NCBI RefSeq assembly: GCF_000092645.1 | Contig: NC_014165.1 | Span: 3,472,001 to 3,536,000, forward strand | DNA: 64,000 bases | Source: Thermobispora bispora DSM 43833 | Lineage (GTDB): Bacteria; Actinomycetota; Actinomycetes; Streptosporangiales; Streptosporangiaceae | Direction of reading: 5' to 3' | The notes under the pieces: generated by a model | Databases searched by the model: none | What the model was told of the DNA's origin: nothing | What the model saw: only the letters and a program-made list of their open reading frames with translations | Made by a program: the position numbers and the translations under genes | Part shown: positions 59,742 to 64,000 of the stretch, one piece after another | Position numbering within the stretch: position 1 is the first letter of the stretch | Layout of the letters: the number at the start of each line of letters is the position of its first letter

Positions 59742-60071
59742 GTGATCGTGGCGGACGAGAGCGGCGAGGTCCGCGTGGTGGACGGCGGCAAGGCCCCGGC
59801 CGGCTCCGGCGGCGCGGGCTGCCCGGCCCCCGGCGCCGGCGGGCGCCCGGTCAAGACCGTGGAGGTGAAGGACGGCAAGGTCTACCGCGACGGCGAGGAG
59901 ATCGGCCGCGTGCCCGGCGATAGGAAGGCGCCGCTGACCGTGTCCGTGGTGGACGGGGAGGTCCGCATCGGCGAGGACGGCCGGCCTGCGGCCGGTGCCC
60001 GCGCCACCCGCCGGGCCGGCGCCGGTGGCGAGGCCGGCGGCCCGGCCGTCGCCTGCGTCGAGGACCGCTGA
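59742..60071 (+). CDS. Possible short protein or gene remnant
   Basis: An open frame of 109 residues with more natural composition than its surroundings: VIVADESGEVRVVDGGK, then RPVKTVEVKDGKVYRDGEEIGRVPGDRKAPLTVSVVDGEVRIGEDG. It has two Cys and no signal peptide. There is no ribosome-binding site before the GTG, and the frame extends upstream only as Arg/Pro-rich shadow. It may be the 3' part of an older gene. No family recognised. Confidence 0.35.
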   Translation: MIVADESGEVRVVDGGKAPAGSGGAGCPAPGAGGRPVKTVEVKDGKVYRDGEEIGRVPGDRKAPLTVSVVDGEVRIGEDGRPAAGARATRRAGAGGEAGGPAVACVEDR

Positions 60072-60228
60072 GCCCGGACCCGGTGACGGCGCCGCTCGGC
60101 GTCCCGGTGACCGGGTGCCCGCCGCCGGTCCGCGTGGGCCGGCGGCGGCACGGTCCGCGCCGTGGCGGGGTGCGGGTGACGCCCCGGCCCGCGCACCGGT
60201 GGGCGCCCGGTCGTGAGACGCTGGCGTC

Positions 60229-60630
60229 GTGAGCATGCCGCTGATCGAAGAGGGTGCGAAGAGATCGAGCGTGCTGTGGCTCGGGCTCCCCGCGGGCTGG
60301 CGGCTGGCCTGGCATGTCTGGCACGACGGCGCCATCTACGTGGTGACCGGCGGCGGGGAGCAGGAGCTGCCCGGGCTGACCGAGGCCGCCGAGGTGGAGG
60401 TCGTCCTCCGGAGCAAGGACAGCGGCGCCGAGCTGGTCCGGTTCCCCGCGTCCGTGGCGGTGGTGGATCAGGCGTCCGCCCCGGAGGCGGTGGCGGCGCT
60501 CGCCAAGGAGCGGCTCAACGCGGCCGACCCGGCGCACCTGATGGAGCACTGGGCCCGGCACGCCGCCGTGGTACGGCTCACGCCCCGACCGCGCGCCACC
60601 ACGCACGAGCCGGGCGCCACCGCGCATTAG
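60229..60630 (+). CDS. Conserved hypothetical protein
   Basis: A 133-residue soluble protein, MSMPLIEEGAKRSSVLWLGLPAGWRLAWHVWHDGAIYVVTGGGEQELPGL, followed by AAEVEVVLRSKDSGAELVRFPASVAVV and a C-terminal helix. The even composition and beta-barrel-like pattern mark a real gene. I recall similar proteins with the same AWHVWHDGAxYVV-GGGEQ stretch in other actinomycetes, without a known role. The start is GTG, with an ATG two codons on. Confidence 0.8.
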   Translation: MSMPLIEEGAKRSSVLWLGLPAGWRLAWHVWHDGAIYVVTGGGEQELPGLTEAAEVEVVLRSKDSGAELVRFPASVAVVDQASAPEAVAALAKERLNAADPAHLMEHWARHAAVVRLTPRPRATTHEPGATAH

Positions 60631-60829
60631 CAGGGCATACCACGGGCTAACCGGGTAGCGCCGCGCACCCGCCGGGCACCACGGGCTACCGGGCGGCGCG
60701 CGGGGGAGCCGGGAGCCACCGCGGGTGAGCCGGGTGCCGCTCTGGGGAGGCCGGGCGGCACTCCGGGGAGACCGGGCGGCGTGGCGAGGAACCCGGCCCG
60801 GCCGTGCCCCTCGGCCGCGCCGGTCGGGC

Positions 60830-61831
60830 TCACGCCTGGTCCGCGGAGCGTTCCAGCACCTGGGCGGCCGCGGCGGACCGCCCGGCCGTACACGACGGCT
60901 CCGGGTGGGCCGCCCCGGCCGGTCCGGCGTGCGCCGGGCGGGCGGTGGCCGTCTGGGCGACCAGGGCGCCGGCCAGCAGGATCACCCCGCCGATGATCTG
61001 CCAGGTGCCGAGCCGCTCCCCGAGCAGGACCCAGGCGATGAGCGAGCCCGCGACGACCTCGATGGACGCGACCGTGGAGCCGACGGCCGCGGAGAGCCTG
61101 CGCACCGCGGTGACCCCGGTGACGTACGCGGCGACCGTGGCGACGAGGATGAGGCAGCCGGCCGCGGCGATCGCCGGCAGGGTCCGGTCCCCGACCGTCG
61201 CGGTCCCGGTCAGGGCCGCCCAGGGGATGTCCCACGGGCGGGCGATCGGCAGGTACACGACGGCCGCGCCCAGCATGCCCCAGCCGATGAGGCCGAGCGT
61301 GTCGATGTCCTCTCCGAAGGAGTCGCTCATCAGGAAATATCCGGCACAGCACGCGGAGGCGAGGACGCCGAGCAGCAGCCCGATCGGGTCGAGGCGCATC
61401 CCGTCCCAGATCTGCACGACGATCGCCAGCCCGAGGATCGCGACGAGCGCGCCCAGGTAGGCGGCGCGCGGCAGCCGTACCCGCCGGACGAAACGCACCC
61501 AGAGCACGACCAGCACCGGGGCGGTGTACTCCATGAGCAGCATCACCCCGACCGGCAACCGGGTGATCGCGACGAAGAACAGGCCCTGCACGGCCGCGAT
61601 CGCGATCAACGCGTACGCGGCGACGAACGGCACGCGGCCGCGGGGGATGCGCAGGGCGCCCGGCTTGACGAGCGCGAGCACGGTGACCATGATCAGCCCG
61701 GCTCCCGCCATGCGGATCCACGCCGCCTCCAGCGGGGTGAGCCCGGCCCCGCCGAGGAACTTCCCCATCGGTCCTGAGAAGCCGAAGCAGAAGGCGGAGA
61801 GGACCGCGATCGCCAGGCTGGCTGCCTTCAT
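60830..61831 (-). CDS. EamA-family (DMT) transporter
   Basis: A 333-residue ten-helix membrane protein with two EamA repeats (PMGKFLGGAGLTPLEAAWIRMAGAGLI and, in the second half, VRRLSAAVGSTVASIEVVAGSLIAWVLLGERL). Members export amino acids, nucleosides or other small metabolites; RhtA-like exporters are the nearest well-known branch. The C-terminal ~45 residues are hydrophilic. It is divergent from the CBS gene across an 86-bp region. The substrate is unknown. Confidence 0.9.
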   Translation of the reverse strand: MKAASLAIAVLSAFCFGFSGPMGKFLGGAGLTPLEAAWIRMAGAGLIMVTVLALVKPGALRIPRGRVPFVAAYALIAIAAVQGLFFVAITRLPVGVMLLMEYTAPVLVVLWVRFVRRVRLPRAAYLGALVAILGLAIVVQIWDGMRLDPIGLLLGVLASACCAGYFLMSDSFGEDIDTLGLIGWGMLGAAVVYLPIARPWDIPWAALTGTATVGDRTLPAIAAAGCLILVATVAAYVTGVTAVRRLSAAVGSTVASIEVVAGSLIAWVLLGERLGTWQIIGGVILLAGALVAQTATARPAHAGPAGAAHPEPSCTAGRSAAAAQVLERSADQA

Positions 61832-61905
61832 GCGAACCTACCCATGTAATTGCCAATAACCCGCGTTGATCCTGTCATATGCCGGGCGAACTACACATCT
61901 TTGCG

Positions 61906-61911
61906 TAACCT
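61906..61911 (+). promoter_or_regulatory. -10 box of a leaderless promoter (TAACCT)
   Basis: TAACCT is followed by six bases and the GTG at 61918, with no ribosome-binding site. Confidence 0.6.
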
Positions 61912-61917
61912 GACAGG

Positions 61918-63126
61918 GTGAATCGGATCTTCGTGGCCCGGCTGGCGGGCATGGCGGTCTTCGACCCGGCCGGTGACAAGATCGGCCGGATCCGGGACGT
62001 CGTGATCGCCCTGCGCGGCAGGCTGCCCCCGCGGGTGCACGGCTTCGTGGTCGAGGTGCTCCCCCGCCGCAGGGTGTTCCTGCCGATCACCCGGATCACC
62101 AGCATCGAGGCGGGCGCGGTGATCTTCACCGGGAAGCTCAACGTCCGCCGCTTCGAGCGCCGGGCGATGGAGACCCTCGCGATCGGCGAGCTGCTCGACC
62201 GCCACGTCGAGTACCGGGGCGAGCGGGTGATCGTCCAGGACCTCGCCATGGAGGAGCAGCACCCCTCCGAGTGGCTGATCACCAAGGTGGCGATCCGGCG
62301 CGGCACCCGCCGCCGGGGTGAGACGCTCATCGTCAACTGGGACGAGGTGAGCGGCTTCGAGAGCGTCCCGGAGGATCAGGGCGCCGCCTACCTGCTCGCC
62401 GCCTTCGAGGAGATGCCCCCGGCCGACCTGGCGAACATGCTCCACGACCTGCCGGGCAAGCGGATGGCCGAGATCGCGGCCGCGCTCAGCGACGACCGGC
62501 TCGCCGACGTGCTCGAGGAGCTCCCCGAACGGGACCAGGTGCTCGTGCTGAGCCGGCTGCGCGAGGACCGGGCGGCGAACGTGCTCGAGCAGATGGGCCC
62601 GGACGACGCGGCCGACCTGCTCCAGGAGCTCCCGCCCGACCAGGCCGAGCTGCTGCTGAAGCTGATGGTCCCCGAGGAGGCGGAGCCCGTTCGGCGGCTG
62701 CTCACCTACAGCGGGAACACCGCGGGCGGCATGATGACCACCGAGCCGGTGATCCTCCCGCCGACCGCGACGGTCGCCGAGGCCCTCGCCCACATCCGGA
62801 TCGAGGAGCAGACCCCCGCGATCGCCGCCCAGGTGTTCGTGACCCGCCCGCCCACCGAGACACCGACCGGGAAGTTCCTCGGCACGGCCCACTTCCAGCG
62901 GCTGCTCCGGGAACCCCCGTCCACCCTGCTCGGCAAGGTGCTCGACGTCAGCGTCGACCCGATCGGGCCCGACCTCACGGTCCTGGAGGTGGCGCGCTAC
63001 CTCGCCACCTACAACCTGGTCGCGGTCCCCGTCGTGGACGACCTGGGCCGCCTGATCGGCGCGGTTACCGTGGACGACGTACTCGACCACATGTTGCCGA
63101 AGGATTGGCGGGAGAGAAATGACTGA
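61918..63126 (+). CDS. MgtE_N and CBS domain protein without channel domain
   Basis: A 402-residue soluble protein. A PRC-barrel-like start (FVARLAGMAVFDPAGDKIGRIRDVVI) is followed by an MgtE_N superhelical region (EEMPPADLANMLHDLPGKRMAEIAAALSDDRLADVLEELPERDQV, then ANVLEQMGPDDAADLLQELPP) and two CBS motifs (MMTTEPVILPPTATVAEAL, VPVVDDLGRLIGAVTVDDVLDHML). The Mg2+ channel of MgtE is absent, so it is a sensor-like protein, possibly reading magnesium or nucleotides. It overlaps the DUF1003 gene by 8 bp (ATGACTGA). Confidence 0.9.
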   Translation: MNRIFVARLAGMAVFDPAGDKIGRIRDVVIALRGRLPPRVHGFVVEVLPRRRVFLPITRITSIEAGAVIFTGKLNVRRFERRAMETLAIGELLDRHVEYRGERVIVQDLAMEEQHPSEWLITKVAIRRGTRRRGETLIVNWDEVSGFESVPEDQGAAYLLAAFEEMPPADLANMLHDLPGKRMAEIAAALSDDRLADVLEELPERDQVLVLSRLREDRAANVLEQMGPDDAADLLQELPPDQAELLLKLMVPEEAEPVRRLLTYSGNTAGGMMTTEPVILPPTATVAEALAHIRIEEQTPAIAAQVFVTRPPTETPTGKFLGTAHFQRLLREPPSTLLGKVLDVSVDPIGPDLTVLEVARYLATYNLVAVPVVDDLGRLIGAVTVDDVLDHMLPKDWRERND

Positions 63127-63589
63127 TCGGCTCGATCAGCCACGCGAGCTGGCCCCGGTCCGCCTGCGCATCCACTACGACCCCGAGGCCTTCGGGCAGC
63201 TCTCCGAACGGATCGCCCGGTTCCTCGGCACCGCGCGGTTCATCGTTTACATGACCGTGTTCATCGCCATATGGCTGGTGTGGAACACCGTCTTCCCCGC
63301 CAGGTTCGACCCGTACCCCTTCATCTTCCTCACTCTGATGCTCTCCCTCCAGGCCTCGTACTCCGCGCCGCTCATCCTGCTCGCGCAGAACCGGCAGGCC
63401 GACCGCGACCGCGTCCAGTACGAGCAGGACCGGATCGCGGCCGCGCGGACCCAGGCCGAGATCGATTACCTCACCCGGGAGATCGCCGACCTGCGCCTCG
63501 CCATCCGCGAGATGGCGACCCGGGACTACATCCGCGCCGAGTTCCAGCGGCTCCGGGAGGAGTTGAACGAGCGGGGTTCGGGATCCTGA
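63119..63589 (+). CDS. DUF1003 membrane protein
   Basis: A 156-residue protein with two transmembrane helices (FIVYMTVFIAIWLVWNTVF and FDPYPFIFLTLMLSLQASYSAPLILLAQNRQ) and a cytoplasmic coiled coil (RVQYEQDRIAAARTQAEIDYLTREIADL). This is the DUF1003 pattern, including WNTVFP...DPYPFIFLTLMLS. It is translationally coupled to the CBS protein, a pairing found widely in actinomycetes as I recall, so the two probably act together. Function unknown. Confidence 0.92.
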   Translation: MTDRLDQPRELAPVRLRIHYDPEAFGQLSERIARFLGTARFIVYMTVFIAIWLVWNTVFPARFDPYPFIFLTLMLSLQASYSAPLILLAQNRQADRDRVQYEQDRIAAARTQAEIDYLTREIADLRLAIREMATRDYIRAEFQRLREELNERGSGS

Positions 63590-63624
63590 CCGCCCCGGGT
63601 GTCTCCGCACGCCCGCCGAGTCCA

Positions 63625-63630
63625 TAGCAT
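63625..63630 (+). promoter_or_regulatory. -10 box of a leaderless promoter (TAGCAT)
   Basis: TAGCAT is followed by six bases (GGAGGC) and the ATG at 63637. GGAGG sits too close to the ATG to serve as a Shine-Dalgarno. Confidence 0.5.
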
Positions 63631-63636
63631 GGAGGC

Positions 63637-64000
63637 ATGGCACCATCCCTTGAACAGATCAAGGCCGCGCTGGCCACGGTTCAGGATCCGGAAATTCGCC
63701 GGCCGATCACCGACCTCGGCATGGTCAAGAGCGTCGATGTCGCGCCGGACGGGGTGGTGCGCGTAGGCGTCTACCTCACGGTCGCCGGATGCCCGCTCCG
63801 CGACCGGATCACCCGGGACGTGACGGCCGCGGTCTCCAAGGTCGAGGGCGTGACCAAGGTCCACGTCGACCTCGACGTGATGAGCGAGGAGCAGCGCAAG
63901 GAGCTGCAGGCCAAACTCCGCGGCTCGCGCGGACCGGAGAAGGAGATCCCGTTCGCCAAGCCGAACTCGACCACCCGCGTGCTGGCGGTGGCGAGCGGGA
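63637..64000 (+). CDS. mrp: Mrp/ApbC/NBP35-like ATPase, N-terminal part (cut by window end)
   Basis: The visible 121 residues are a MIP18/DUF59 domain (LEQIKAALATVQDPEIRRPITDLGMVKSVDV, VYLTVAGCPLRDRITRDV, VEGVTKVHVDLDVMSEEQRKEL), then a linker and the beginning of the P-loop strand (STTRVLAVASG), where GKGGVGKS is expected past the window. Such proteins carry or transfer iron-sulfur clusters. The P-loop is cut off, so identity rests on the first domain and the linker. Confidence 0.85.
   Translation, partial: MAPSLEQIKAALATVQDPEIRRPITDLGMVKSVDVAPDGVVRVGVYLTVAGCPLRDRITRDVTAAVSKVEGVTKVHVDLDVMSEEQRKELQAKLRGSRGPEKEIPFAKPNSTTRVLAVASG

Overview
The window is one piece of a very GC-rich actinobacterial chromosome, with GTG and occasional TTG starts, ATGA and GTGA overlaps, WhiB and mycosin-type genes. 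The gene set points to a filamentous actinomycete, most likely Streptosporangiales. That placement is inference from gene content, because no rRNA gene is present.

Backbone. Many genes follow the order I recall for Mycobacterium tuberculosis Rv3195 to Rv3211: a DUF2342 zincin, an ABC1 kinase, whiB7, uvrD2, mycoredoxin, nudC, adnB/adnA, an alkyltransferase-like protein, moeZ, TetR, a DUF3107 protein, a ferritin-like protein and a DEAD-box helicase. Accessory blocks interrupt this backbone. They are a four-gene NRPS-independent siderophore operon behind an iron box (12.7-18.4 kb), a large CDP-glycerol transferase-like gene (25.5-28.4 kb), a duplicated membrane-protein plus mycosin-protease cassette (29.2-33.3 kb), a 6-kb island of five small secreted low-complexity proteins in repeat-rich non-coding DNA (36.1-42.3 kb), and a Ku / primase-polymerase end-joining pair (42.7-44.6 kb).

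Right end. From 49.4 to 64 kb lie an alpha/beta hydrolase, a RecB-like nuclease, a metallo-beta-lactamase-fold protein with a degraded metal site, a DUF6758-type protein, a Nudix hydrolase, a membrane-tethered Asp-box (BNR) propeller, a CPBP protease, a CoA-ester lyase, BioY, a DMT exporter, an MgtE_N/CBS protein coupled to a DUF1003 protein, and the start of an Mrp/ApbC ATPase.

Regulation visible in the DNA. whiB7 has a leader of about 490 nt with a strong intrinsic terminator, a candidate 102-codon leader ORF and an AT-rich-flanked promoter. The siderophore operon has an IdeR/DmdR-like iron box overlapping its ribosome-binding site. Three of the secreted-protein genes share upstream blocks, a hairpin and a TCCT/AGGA pairing around the Shine-Dalgarno. 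At least seven genes look leaderless, with a TANNNT -10 box ending 6-7 nt before the start codon.

Most notable: the secreted-protein island; a mycosin-like protease pair in which one copy has lost its whole catalytic triad; the whiB7 leader; a metallo-beta-lactamase-fold protein lacking three of seven metal ligands; and a ~31-bp degenerate repeat array at 38.44-38.78 kb.
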